From Kiloniellaceae bacterium (GTDB lineage: Bacteria > Pseudomonadota > Alphaproteobacteria > Kiloniellales > J153): 64,000 nt of DNA. Below, in pieces: positions 1-9,894 of this stretch (position 1 is its first letter; each line of letters begins with the position of its first letter). The DNA lies in contig JAJFGJ010000012.1 in assembly GCA_021776175.1 (NCBI GenBank), forward strand, positions 45,117 to 109,116. Direction: 5' to 3'. The notes beneath the pieces are model-generated. The model saw only the letters and a list, made by a program, of their open reading frames with translations. It was not told the DNA's origin and made no database searches. Both the position numbers and the translations under genes were made by a program.

Positions 1-299
1 AGGACCTGGCCAAGCTGCTGAGCGGCGGGGTCGCGGATCTGGACAAGGCCAAGGGCGTGAAGTGGCTGGATCTATCCGATGGCTATCAGCTAGAAGTCCT
101 GACCGCGATCCAGGACGGCGCCTTCTTCCAGAAGGTGCGCGGCACCATCGTGGTCACGCTCTACAACAACCCCTTGGTCTGGCGCCACTTCGGCTACGAA
201 GGCGCCTCCTATGAATTCGGCGGCTATATCAACCGCGGCTTCGACGACCTCGCATGGCTTGAGCAGCCGTCCGAGGACGCCAGCCCCAAGGCCGGTTGA
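1..299 (+). CDS. Gluconate 2-dehydrogenase subunit 3 family protein (5' truncated)
   Basis: The reading frame is open from base 3 to the TGA at 297-299, so the window cuts off the N-terminus and only about 98 codons are visible. The C-terminal end, with an aromatic glycine-rich stretch around YEFGGYINRGFDDLAWL, resembles the small Tat-exported subunit 3 of gluconate 2-dehydrogenase-like complexes, which partners a GMC flavoprotein and usually a cytochrome c. The GMC gene follows 17 bases downstream, which is the expected operon order. Family assignment is from memory of the C-terminal pattern and from context. The signal peptide would be outside the window. The GTG at base 57 is an internal valine and not the start. 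Confidence 0.7.
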   Translation, partial: DLAKLLSGGVADLDKAKGVKWLDLSDGYQLEVLTAIQDGAFFQKVRGTIVVTLYNNPLVWRHFGYEGASYEFGGYINRGFDDLAWLEQPSEDASPKAG

Positions 300-316
300 G
301 GCAGGGAGAAAACATC

Positions 317-1885
317 ATGGCAAAAATAAGCATGAGCGATTCATCGGCCGTTGTCGTCATCGGCTCCGGCGCCGGCGGGGGCACCCTGGCGAACGAGTTA
401 TGCCAAAAGGGAATCAAGGTGATCCTGCTGGAAGCCGGCGGGCGCGAGTCGCCGGAAAGTTTCCAGAACGACGAATGGGGCTCCTTCGGCCAGATCTCCT
501 GGCTCGACAAGCGCACCACCTCCGGCTCCTGGCGTGTGGCCAAGGACTTCGGCGGCCTGCCGGCCTGGATCTGCAAGACCGTCGGCGGCTCGACCACCCA
601 CTGGGCCGGCGCTTCGCTGCGTCTGCAAGATCACGAGTTCAAGGCCCAGTCGACCTATGGCGATGTCGCCGGCGCCAACCTGCTCGATTGGCCGGTGACT
701 CTGAAGGACCTCGAGCCTTACTACGCCAAGGCCGAGGATAAAATGGGCACCACCCGGACCAACGGTATCCCCGGCCTGCCCGGCAACAACAACTTCAAGG
801 TCATGTACGCCGGGGCCAAGCGGCTCGGCTACAAGAACGTCCATACCGGAAACATGTCGATCAACAGCCGCCCGCGTCATGGCCGCGATGCCTGCTGGCA
901 GATCGGTTTCTGCTTCCAGGGCTGCAAGTCGGGCGCCAAGTGGTCGACTCTCTATACCGAGATTCCGGCGGCGGAAGCGACCGGGAACTTGGACCTGCGC
1001 ACCCAGGCCCAGGTGTTGCAAATCCAGACCGGCGCCGACGGTAAGGCCTCGGGCGTGCTCTATGCCGACAAGGACGGCAATCAACACGTCCAAAAGGCGC
1101 GCGCCGTGTGCGTGGCCGGTAATTCGATCGAAACGCCGCGCCTGCTGCTCAACTCGGCCAACGCGTCGTCTCCCGACGGTCTCGCCAATTCCTCGGTCCA
1201 GGTAGGCCGCAACTACATGCGGCACATGACCGGATCGGTCTACGCAACTTTCGACCGGCCGGTGAACTTCTACCGCGGCACCACCATGGCCGGCATCATC
1301 ACCGATGAATCCAGGCACGATACCAGCCGCGGTTTCGTCGGCGGTTACGAGATGGAAACCCTCGCCCTCGGCCTGCCCTTCATGGCCGCGTTCCTGAACC
1401 CGGGCGCCTGGGGCCGCGATTTCACCGCCGCCATGGACATGTACGACCACATGGCCGGCATGTGGCTGGTCGGCGAGGACATGCCGCGCGAGACCAACGC
1501 GATCTCCCTCCACGCCAACGAGAAGGACCAATTCGGCCTACCGGTGCCGAACGTGCACTTCGACGACCATGCGAACGACGTCGCCATGCGCAGCCACGCC
1601 TTCAAGCAGGGCTCGGCGGTGTACGAGGCGGCGGGGGCGCTCAGGACCATCGAAACCCCGCCCTATCCCTCGACCCATAATCTGGGCACCTGCCGCATGA
1701 GCGCCAAGGCCAGCGACGGCGTGTGCAACGGCTTCGGCCAGACCCACGATGTCGGCAATCTCTTCATCTCCGACGGCAGCCAGTTCACCACCGGCGGCGC
1801 GGAGAACCCGACCCTGACCATCGTGACCCTGGCGATCCGCCAGGCCGACTACATGGCCGAACAGATGACCAAGGGCGCTCTCTGA
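317..1885 (+). CDS. GMC-family FAD oxidoreductase (gluconate/alcohol dehydrogenase-like large subunit)
   Basis: This is a 522-residue flavoprotein dehydrogenase of the glucose-methanol-choline family, probably oxidising a sugar or alcohol and passing electrons to a cytochrome. The dinucleotide-binding motif GSGAGGG lies near residues 16-22, followed by the acidic ribose-binding LLEAGG. The C-terminal family signature is present: THNLGTCRM with the catalytic His, then the FISDGSQFTTGGAENPTLT segment with the second active-site residue Asn. The ATG at 317 is chosen because AGGGAG at 303-308 sits correctly before it; the TTG at 296 has no ribosome site. No signal peptide is seen, so export would ride on the Tat-bearing small subunit, as is known for this family. 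Its last 30 codons and terminator are duplicated at 3494-3665. Confidence 0.9.
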   Translation: MAKISMSDSSAVVVIGSGAGGGTLANELCQKGIKVILLEAGGRESPESFQNDEWGSFGQISWLDKRTTSGSWRVAKDFGGLPAWICKTVGGSTTHWAGASLRLQDHEFKAQSTYGDVAGANLLDWPVTLKDLEPYYAKAEDKMGTTRTNGIPGLPGNNNFKVMYAGAKRLGYKNVHTGNMSINSRPRHGRDACWQIGFCFQGCKSGAKWSTLYTEIPAAEATGNLDLRTQAQVLQIQTGADGKASGVLYADKDGNQHVQKARAVCVAGNSIETPRLLLNSANASSPDGLANSSVQVGRNYMRHMTGSVYATFDRPVNFYRGTTMAGIITDESRHDTSRGFVGGYEMETLALGLPFMAAFLNPGAWGRDFTAAMDMYDHMAGMWLVGEDMPRETNAISLHANEKDQFGLPVPNVHFDDHANDVAMRSHAFKQGSAVYEAAGALRTIETPPYPSTHNLGTCRMSAKASDGVCNGFGQTHDVGNLFISDGSQFTTGGAENPTLTIVTLAIRQADYMAEQMTKGAL

Positions 1886-1970
1886 GCGGCGACTGGAACT
1901 TCGGTTCCGTCTATCTCTGTGAACTAGCGACTCCCAGGTCCCGGTGCTCGCGCCGGGGCCATTTCTTTGG
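1796..1970 (+). repeat. Direct repeat copy 1: GMC tail plus terminator
   Basis: This copy includes the last 30 codons of the intact GMC gene and about 85 bases of 3' sequence including the shared string TGTGAACTAGCGACTCCCAG. The partner is 3494-3665, in the same orientation. The two copies bracket the multicopper oxidase gene. Confidence 0.85.
1937..1968 (+). terminator. Terminator-like hairpin after the GMC gene
   Basis: A 10-pair stem (1937-1946 with 1951-1960, two G-U pairs, CTCG loop) is followed by a weak T-rich run ATTTCTTT. It lies 51 bases after the GMC stop. It aligns with the stronger hairpin at 3635-3665 and is the weaker of the two copies. Confidence 0.6.
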
Positions 1971-2044
1971 CCGCCCCTTGCCGAGGGACCGCTGAGGAAC
2001 GATCTTATGGTTCTGTCTCACTGAAGAGTCTCAAGCTACCGCCC

Positions 2045-3475
2045 ATGACCGAACCGAAACCATCCCTGAGCCGGCGGGATCTCCTCGCCCTTGGCGCCGC
2101 CGGGGCGGCGGCTGCGGCTTTGCCTCGTCTCGCGCGGGGCGGCGAAGCGGCGCGGGAAGTGCGCCTGACCGCCGCGCGGGGCCGGGCGCGCCTAGTCGGG
2201 CCGGACTACGGCGAGACCGATATCTGGTGCTATGGCGGCACCGTGCCGGGACCGCTTCTGCGGCTGCGCCAGGGCGAGCGCCTGCGCGCCCGGGTCACGA
2301 ACCGCCTGAAGCAGCCGACGACCGTCCATTGGCACGGCATACGCCTGCCCAACGCCATGGACGGGGTACCGCAGCTGACCCAGCCGCCGATCGCGCCGGG
2401 CGGGGACTTCACCTATGAGTTCGATCTGCCGGACGCCGGCACCTATTGGTATCACCCCCACGAACGGGGCAACGAGCAGGTCGCGCGCGGCCTGGCCGGC
2501 GCCCTGATCGTCGAGGAAAGCGAACCCATCCGGGTCGACCGGGAGGCGGTCTGGGTGCTCGACGACTGGCGCTTGGACCGCGATGCGCGGATCGTCGAGG
2601 ATTTCGATAATTTCAGAGACATCGGCCACGCCGGGCGGATCGGCAACACGGTGACCCTCAACGGCGAACTGCCGGAGAACTTCGCGCTTCGCGCCGGGGA
2701 GCGTATCCGCCTGCGCCTGATCAACGTCGCCAACGCCCGGGTCTTCGGATTACGTTTCGAAGGCCACCGGCCGCGCATCATCGCCCTGGACGGCCAGCCG
2801 GTAACGCCGCATGACGTGCCCGAGGACGGCCTGGTGCTGGGACCGGCGATGCGCGCCGACTTGATCCTCGACGCCGAGGGTGCGCCGGGCCAGGTGTCGC
2901 GTGTGATCGACGGCTTTTACCGGGACCGCGACTACCGCCTGATCGACCTGGCCTACACGAGCGAACCGCCGCTGCGCGATCACCCGCTGGACGCGCCCCT
3001 CGCGCTCGCGCCCAACACCATGCCGGAGCCGGACCTGAAGACCGCGGGCCGCCACGATATCGTCTTGGAGGGCGGCATGATGAGCCGGCTGCGCGGCGCC
3101 CTGATGGACGGCGAACGGGTCGGCGTCCGCGACATGATGCGCCTCGGCAAGGCCTGGAGCGTGAACGGCGTGGCCGCCACCGGCCACGCCATGACCCCCA
3201 TACTGACGCTTGAGCGCGGCCGGTCTTATGTTTTGACGCTGCACAACCACACCCCGTGGCAGCACCCCATGCACCTGCACGGTCATAGCTTCCGGGTAAT
3301 CTCGCGCAACGGCCGGCCGACGGCGCACCGCGAATGGCTCGACACGGTATTCCTGGACCGCGACGAGAGCGCCGAGATCGCCTTCGTCGCCGACAATCCC
3401 GGCGATTGGCTGTTCCACTGCCACGTCCTGGAACACATGCAGGGCGGCATGATGAGCGTTATTAGGGTGACGTGA
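2045..3475 (+). CDS. Multicopper oxidase, Tat-exported (laccase/CopA/SufI-like)
   Basis: This is a 476-residue three-cupredoxin-domain copper oxidase, likely periplasmic, using O2 as acceptor. The substrate (phenols, Cu(I) or other metal) cannot be told from sequence. All four copper-binding blocks are visible: HWHG near residue 95, WYHPH, then HPMHLHGH and HCHVLEHMQGGM near the C-terminus, with Met as the apparent axial type-1 ligand. The ATG at 2045 is chosen because it places a twin-arginine signal (SRRDLLALG followed by an Ala-rich core) at residues 9-27; the frame is open upstream to 1967 but without a better start. The gene is bracketed by an intact GMC tail upstream and a second GMC tail directly downstream (3494-3583), suggesting it arrived as an insertion. 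Confidence 0.9.
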   Translation: MTEPKPSLSRRDLLALGAAGAAAAALPRLARGGEAAREVRLTAARGRARLVGPDYGETDIWCYGGTVPGPLLRLRQGERLRARVTNRLKQPTTVHWHGIRLPNAMDGVPQLTQPPIAPGGDFTYEFDLPDAGTYWYHPHERGNEQVARGLAGALIVEESEPIRVDREAVWVLDDWRLDRDARIVEDFDNFRDIGHAGRIGNTVTLNGELPENFALRAGERIRLRLINVANARVFGLRFEGHRPRIIALDGQPVTPHDVPEDGLVLGPAMRADLILDAEGAPGQVSRVIDGFYRDRDYRLIDLAYTSEPPLRDHPLDAPLALAPNTMPEPDLKTAGRHDIVLEGGMMSRLRGALMDGERVGVRDMMRLGKAWSVNGVAATGHAMTPILTLERGRSYVLTLHNHTPWQHPMHLHGHSFRVISRNGRPTAHREWLDTVFLDRDESAEIAFVADNPGDWLFHCHVLEHMQGGMMSVIRVT

Positions 3476-3493
3476 GGCGGCGCTGGCTCAAGC

Positions 3494-3583
3494 GGCGCGA
3501 AGAACCCGACCCTGACCATCGTCACCCTGGCCATCCGCCAGGCCGACTACATGGCCGAGCAGATGTCCAAGGGCAATATCTGA
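3494..3583 (+). pseudogene. Orphan 3' tail of a second GMC oxidoreductase
   Basis: Twenty-nine codons plus TGA, starting 19 bases after the multicopper oxidase stop, encode GAKNPTLTIVTLAIRQ and onward to MSKGNI. By my count 82 of 90 bases match the last 90 bases of the intact GMC gene (1796-1885). There is no start codon or ribosome site and nothing upstream in frame resembles the rest of the protein, so this is a gene remnant. The sequence after the stop also matches that after the intact gene. Confidence 0.85.
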
Positions 3584-3634
3584 GCGAAGACCGGAGCTGC
3601 GGCTCCAACGATCCCTGTGAACTAGCGACTCCCA

Positions 3635-3665
3635 GGCCCCGGCACCCCCGCCGGGGCCTTTTTTT
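3635..3665 (+). terminator. Strong intrinsic terminator after the GMC remnant
   Basis: A perfect 9-pair GC stem (GGCCCCGGC, 3635-3643, with GCCGGGGCC, 3650-3658) with loop ACCCCC is followed by seven T residues (3659-3665). It would end transcripts of the multicopper oxidase and was probably the original GMC terminator. Confidence 0.9.
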
Positions 3666-3689
3666 GGCACGCAAGTAACAGACGGCGCT

Positions 3690-4550
3690 TCAGTCGCAGC
3701 GGATTTTTTGGCCATAGAGCCGACTGAGAACCCAGGCGGAAATCCGGCGTGCCCAGCGCGTCATAGTTTTCATAATACCCGGCTTAAGCGTGTCTAGGCC
3801 GATGCGCAAGAATTGCTCGGCCTCCCCAGGGGTCAAAGAATAACGGATGAGAATGAATGTCGGAATGCTACCCACCCAGTATCCAAGGATCAGCGCAAGT
3901 AACATCAGGGGTATGAACAAGACCAAGGCCAGCGCAAGAACCGTAGCGAAAGCAATGCCCGTGGTCCAAGCATTTGAGTGAAGAGCCTGCAACGATACAT
4001 AGACAAACAGAGTAACGCCGCCTAAGCCGCAAGCGATGACCATCGCATTGATCACGCTATAAAGATCTCTGAATTTAGAATTGACTTGTGTACGCGCGGA
4101 CCTGCCGGTCAACGCCGACAATACCTGCACGAGCGCAATCGGGCGCGGTACGTTGCCAATCGTTGTTAAATGGCCCGCTTGCACATGTACCGCCACATAT
4201 TCACCAAAACCAAAGATGCCCGGTATGTGATCAATTTCTTTGATGTTGCCCAGCGGAATCTCTTCCACGCGAAACTGCCGGTTCCCCGATTGGACAAGCA
4301 ACCTCCGATCCGTGACCATTATCGCCGAGAGGAGCAGGTAGCGCATAATCACAAACGTCAAGATGAAACTAACGACGAACTCCGCGAAAACACTATCGTC
4401 ATCGCCGAGCGCCCAGCTCATTAAAATCATCAAGACTAGGAATACGAGGCCAAAACCAAACCCGCGGACAATAACCTCGAGCCAGGATAAGCGCGCTTCG
4501 AAGACGACGCTTTCACCCGGCGCGCACATGGATTTAAGGTCTTTGGCCAT
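3690..4550 (-). CDS. Membrane protein with bacterial PH (bPH2/YdbT-like) domain
   Basis: A 286-residue protein of unknown role. Two hydrophobic helices at about residues 28-48 and 58-80 come first, then a soluble stretch (TDRRLLVQSG, VEEIPLGNIKEIDHIPGIFGFGEYV) typical of bacterial pleckstrin-homology domains of the YdbT/DUF304 type. Two more long hydrophobic segments follow near residues 165-185 and 200-235, then a basic C-terminus. Codon use is clearly less GC-rich than in neighbours, and the gene sits between two gene-tail remnants (3494-3583 and 4641-4733), both suggesting acquisition. The ATG at 4550 begins MAKDLKSM, with no clear ribosome site. Function is not known. Confidence 0.65.
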   Translation of the reverse strand: MAKDLKSMCAPGESVVFEARLSWLEVIVRGFGFGLVFLVLMILMSWALGDDDSVFAEFVVSFILTFVIMRYLLLSAIMVTDRRLLVQSGNRQFRVEEIPLGNIKEIDHIPGIFGFGEYVAVHVQAGHLTTIGNVPRPIALVQVLSALTGRSARTQVNSKFRDLYSVINAMVIACGLGGVTLFVYVSLQALHSNAWTTGIAFATVLALALVLFIPLMLLALILGYWVGSIPTFILIRYSLTPGEAEQFLRIGLDTLKPGIMKTMTRWARRISAWVLSRLYGQKIRCD

Positions 4551-4640
4551 CGACCCGGCATGAATGGGGATGAGGGCCGGAATCTTACGCCTGGAAGGGT
4601 TAATCTAGGGCAAACGTATGTGCAGCGCGGTATAGGGGGC

Positions 4641-4733
4641 TTAGCCCGCTTCTGTCCCCATGACGAAGGGCTTAAGCGCCTCATAAACCTCGGTATTCAC
4701 GGGCGTGGGGACGCCTAGTTCCTTGCCCAGGCG
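4641..4733 (-). pseudogene. Orphan 3' tail of a second ketopantoate reductase (PanE-like)
   Basis: Reading the minus strand from 4733 gives 30 codons and a TAA, RLGKELGVPTPVNTEVYE and onward to MGTEAG. It matches the C-terminus of the intact PanE encoded at 6742-7668 at 18 of 30 residues by my count, with no gaps. The frame loses similarity immediately upstream and there is no start, so this is a remnant. It lies in the same orientation as the intact gene, and the secreted sorbosone-dehydrogenase gene sits between them. Confidence 0.8.
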
Positions 4734-4769
4734 CGCGCCTCGGAAAGTAGTCGTTACCTGACAAAACTA

Positions 4770-4800
4770 AGCCCCGGGCGTCGCCGCCCGGGGCTTTTTT
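4770..4800. terminator. Strong, probably bidirectional terminator
   Basis: A perfect 11-pair stem (AGCCCCGGGCG, 4770-4780, with CGCCCGGGGCT, 4785-4795) has a four-base loop TCGC. T residues 4795-4800 follow on the plus strand and a TAGTTTTG run follows on the minus strand. On the minus strand it lies 100 bases after the sorbosone-dehydrogenase gene. Confidence 0.8.
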
Positions 4801-4899
4801 CATGGGACAACCCCATAGCTATAGACCGCCCTAGGGCTGTCCAATTCGGCCGCCTAATCCCGCGCCAAGAAATGGCACGGAACTAAGCTATTTCACCGA

Positions 4900-6516
4900 T
4901 CAGTCGTCGTCCTCGTGTCCACGCCGGTGACGGCGATGGGAGCGATCGCGGACAATCCTCATGACGACGCCCTCGTCGCCGGCCGGAAGGCCCGTCACGT
5001 TAGCGAGAACATAGACCTCGCCGTCCGCATCCTGACCGAATCCGAGCAGGCAAATGCCGGCGCCCACATCGCCTGGGAACTCACGCAGCTTGCCGTCCAC
5101 TTGGTTTCCGACCAAGCGCCCGGTGAGGTTCCCGTCGTCGTCGTCGTGATCGTTATCGTCCTTGCCGCCGATTTTCCTGTCCAGGAAGAACAAGCGCCCA
5201 TTGCAACCAGGGGCGAAGGGATTGAACGGCGGCTCCGCGAACTCGCCAAAGACATAGTGCCCTCGTAACGCGCTCACTTCGCGGCCGCGATACACGAACC
5301 CGCCGATCACCGCGACGCCTTCGCCGTGATCGTACTGCGCGATCGGATCGATCATGCCCGGCGGAACGTTGGGCGAGTTCTTCGATGCGAACGCCGCGCC
5401 ATTGGCGCCGTCGTCACCGTTGTGGTCGAAAAGAAACGTTCCTTCCTTCAGTTTCCAACCGTAATTGCCGCCGGCGACGACAACATCGATTTCCTCGATA
5501 TCGTTCTGACCGACATCGCCCAGGAACAACTGCCCGGTTTTCATATCGAACGAAGACCGGAACGCATTGCGAAATCCATAGGCGTAGATTTCGTCGCACC
5601 AACCGTCCTCGCAACCGGCTTGCCCGCCGACGGAACCCATGGCCGGGACAAAGGGATTGTCCTCGGGAATGCCATATTGGCCGTTCGGCGCGTTATCGCC
5701 ATCCGGATCGATGCGAATGACCGAGCCCAGGATAATGCCAGGATTCTGGCCGTTACCGGTCAGCCCGTGGCCCAGAATCGGCACGCCGAGAAAATCCTGC
5801 ATGTCCGCCTCGGGCTGATCGTCGGCACCGCCGCCATCGCCGATGGTCGCGTAAAGCATCCCATCGGGCCCGAAATTGATGGAACCCGAGTTGTGATTGA
5901 ACTGCGGCTGATCGATCCGCATCAGCACGCGCCGTGCCGGGCTTACGCCGCTCGAGGGATCGGATGGGCTGTTGGCCTGCCACTCGGAGATAACGCTCTG
6001 GTGGTTTGGAAAGGTTAGGCCAAGGTCCGCGAACTGCTGCTCGAGTTCGGGGGAGATTGCTGGGAAACCACCGAAATCGCCTGGTCCGTCAAGCGGTTCG
6101 GAAGTGAAGGTATAGAACTTTCCGTTCGATTGGAAATGCGGATGAAAAGCGATTCCAATCAGGCCCCGCTCGTCGAACGGCAGCGGCGGCAATCCGGCTG
6201 CAGGAACGCCCAAAAGCCTCGCGCCGAGTTGAACGATCAGGCCGCTGACATCGAGAAACGCGGACTTCGACTCAGTCACCAAGTTGATGGCCCAAAGAAC
6301 GCCGTCTTGGTCGGTGACGAAAAGATAATCGGACAATCCAGGCGCATGAGTCCCGTAGTTCGGGGCGGTGAGCCCCGTGGCCACGGTTTCGAGCGCGATG
6401 CGGGTTTTGCCTTCGGTGATCGGGCCGAGAAGAGGGTCTTGGCCATGCGCGAAGCTGGACGATAGTAGAATCCCCAGCCCGGCGACAGCGGACGTAAGTC
6501 CGGGTCGATTTATCAT
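4900..6516 (-). CDS. Secreted PQQ-dependent sugar dehydrogenase-like protein (glucose/sorbosone dehydrogenase family)
   Basis: A 538-residue six-bladed beta-propeller of the GSDH family, which oxidises aldoses or sorbosone with PQQ. The ATG at 6516 is chosen because GGGAGG precedes it and it gives a Sec signal peptide (residues 1-25, ending SFAHG). Family landmarks are present: DERGLIGIAFHPHF, NHNSGSINFGPDGMLY, IGDGGG, YAYGFRNAFR, LFLGDVGQNDIEEIDVV and GNYGWKLKEG. The C-terminus is unusual: an Asp/His-rich insertion (GGKDDNDHDDDDGN) and a terminal SHRRHRRGHEDDD run suggest metal binding or a surface tail. The frame is open 44 codons further upstream but without a ribosome site. The gene is bracketed by an intact and a remnant panE tail. 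Confidence 0.85.
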   Translation of the reverse strand: MINRPGLTSAVAGLGILLSSSFAHGQDPLLGPITEGKTRIALETVATGLTAPNYGTHAPGLSDYLFVTDQDGVLWAINLVTESKSAFLDVSGLIVQLGARLLGVPAAGLPPLPFDERGLIGIAFHPHFQSNGKFYTFTSEPLDGPGDFGGFPAISPELEQQFADLGLTFPNHQSVISEWQANSPSDPSSGVSPARRVLMRIDQPQFNHNSGSINFGPDGMLYATIGDGGGADDQPEADMQDFLGVPILGHGLTGNGQNPGIILGSVIRIDPDGDNAPNGQYGIPEDNPFVPAMGSVGGQAGCEDGWCDEIYAYGFRNAFRSSFDMKTGQLFLGDVGQNDIEEIDVVVAGGNYGWKLKEGTFLFDHNGDDGANGAAFASKNSPNVPPGMIDPIAQYDHGEGVAVIGGFVYRGREVSALRGHYVFGEFAEPPFNPFAPGCNGRLFFLDRKIGGKDDNDHDDDDGNLTGRLVGNQVDGKLREFPGDVGAGICLLGFGQDADGEVYVLANVTGLPAGDEGVVMRIVRDRSHRRHRRGHEDDD

Positions 6517-6741
6517 GTTATCCTCCCATCGGCGACTTGCGCCGCCGTTGTATTTATTTTCCCTCTCCCGGTTATGAGTTTGCGGTCGACGCGGCCCCTC
6601 AACAAGCCCACTCCAGGGTGTTTGCCGCGCTAACTCATTGTGTTGCATATGATTTTAGTTCACGAATCCGTTACTTGGTTCGTCTTGGGAGCGTGGGGCA
6701 GGTGAGAATTCAGGCGTCGCCACGGGTGGCCGAGGGGTGCC

Positions 6742-7668
6742 TTAAGCCGGCGGGGACCCCATAGCGTAGGGCTTCAAGGTCTCGTAGACCTCGGCATTGA
6801 CCGGCGTCTCGACGCCGTGTTTCGCGCCCAGGCGCACGATCTCGCCGTTGAGCCATTCCAGTTCCAGGCGCCGACCGTTTTCCAGATCGACCAGCATGGA
6901 TGGCTTGACGCGCGGCCCCAGGGCGAGCGCCGCTTCCAGAGTGCGCGCCGCCACATCGTCGTCGAGCGCGATCCCCTTGGCCCGGCCGATCGCGGCCGCC
7001 TCGGCCATCATGGCCGCCAGGCGTGCGCGTCGTTCGGGCGTGCCGGCAACCTCGCCTATGGGGACACGGTGGAAGCAGCAAGCGCCGGCAAGCGGCGCCA
7101 GGAAGATAAACTTCTTCCACATATCGAGGGCGATATCGTCCGAGACTCTGGCCTCGATCCCAGCGCCCATGCAGGCCGAGAGCATGCACTCCTGACGCCA
7201 GGACTTCGATCCGTCGCGCTCCGCGAAGGACAGGCGCGCGAAGGGCGAATCGTGACGGATGGCGCCCGGCGCCTCGATCACCGCGCTGATGTGCGCGACG
7301 CCGCCAAGGACGTGCTGGCGTCCCAGGATGGTCTCCAGATGCTCCGCGACCGTCACCCCGTTCTGAAACGGAACAACCGCGGTGTCGCGGCCGAGCAGCG
7401 GCTTGATCTGTTCGGCCGCCGCGTCCACGTCCCACAGCTTGACACAGAACAGCACGATGTCGGCCAAGCCGATATCGGCCAGGTCTTCCGGCACCTCGGG
7501 ATCGGCGATGTGCAGATCGCCGAGCGGCGAGGTAAGCGTCAAGCCATCGCGGCGCAGGGCCTCGGCGTGGCGCCCGCGCGCGATGAAGGCGACCTCGTTG
7601 CCGTCGGCCGCCAGGCGCGCGCCGAAGTATCCGCCGATGCCGCCGGCGCCGACGATGGCGAACTTCAT
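6742..7668 (-). CDS. panE: 2-dehydropantoate 2-reductase
   Basis: A 308-residue ketopantoate reductase that reduces 2-dehydropantoate to pantoate with NADPH in pantothenate/CoA synthesis. The Rossmann motif GAGGIGGYFGARLA lies at residues 7-20, and the later family pattern VPFQNGVT near residue 98 and the helical C-terminal domain (MWKKFIFLAPLAG) are present. The length is normal. The ATG at 7668 is chosen because GGGAG lies about 7 bases upstream and the Rossmann strand begins at once. Family members outside the pan pathway are common, so the exact substrate is not proven. Its last 30 codons have a diverged homologue stranded at 4641-4733. Confidence 0.85.
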   Translation of the reverse strand: MKFAIVGAGGIGGYFGARLAADGNEVAFIARGRHAEALRRDGLTLTSPLGDLHIADPEVPEDLADIGLADIVLFCVKLWDVDAAAEQIKPLLGRDTAVVPFQNGVTVAEHLETILGRQHVLGGVAHISAVIEAPGAIRHDSPFARLSFAERDGSKSWRQECMLSACMGAGIEARVSDDIALDMWKKFIFLAPLAGACCFHRVPIGEVAGTPERRARLAAMMAEAAAIGRAKGIALDDDVAARTLEAALALGPRVKPSMLVDLENGRRLELEWLNGEIVRLGAKHGVETPVNAEVYETLKPYAMGSPPA

Positions 7669-7745
7669 ATTTATCTCCCGCCGCGGCCCGCGAAGCACAC
7701 GCGAGCGTGATTCGAGCCGGCCTAATGTTTCGACGATACTAAAGC

Positions 7746-9765
<2,020 letters not shown>

Positions 9766-9894
9766 TCAGGACTCCTCAAGGGCGAGGCCGGCAAAGGGCG
9801 ACAACGGGCGCACGGTAATCAAGCGCCGCCAGCCTGGCAACAACGGCTTAGCGGCAATATGAACGCCGGCCGGCGGGGAACTCCCTTCCTAATT

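Larger units (their letters stand above)
3494..3670 (+). repeat. Direct repeat copy 2: GMC tail remnant plus terminator
   Basis: Partner of 1796-1970. The coding part is about 91 percent identical by hand count. The untranslated part keeps the same terminator position and the same TGTGAACTAGCGACTCCCAG string. Confidence 0.85.
4551..4899. other. Gene-poor 349-base interval
   Basis: The interval holds the upstream region of the PH-domain gene, the PanE-like tail remnant (4641-4733) and a strong hairpin (4770-4800). Nothing else recognisable is present between 4801 and 4899. Confidence 0.6.

Noticed and set aside
398..1531. Long minus-strand open frame of 377 codons inside the GMC gene
   Set aside because: It is antisense to a gene with clear family motifs. 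Its translation is rich in Gly, Val, His and Arg without any domain, as expected for antisense of GC-rich codons.
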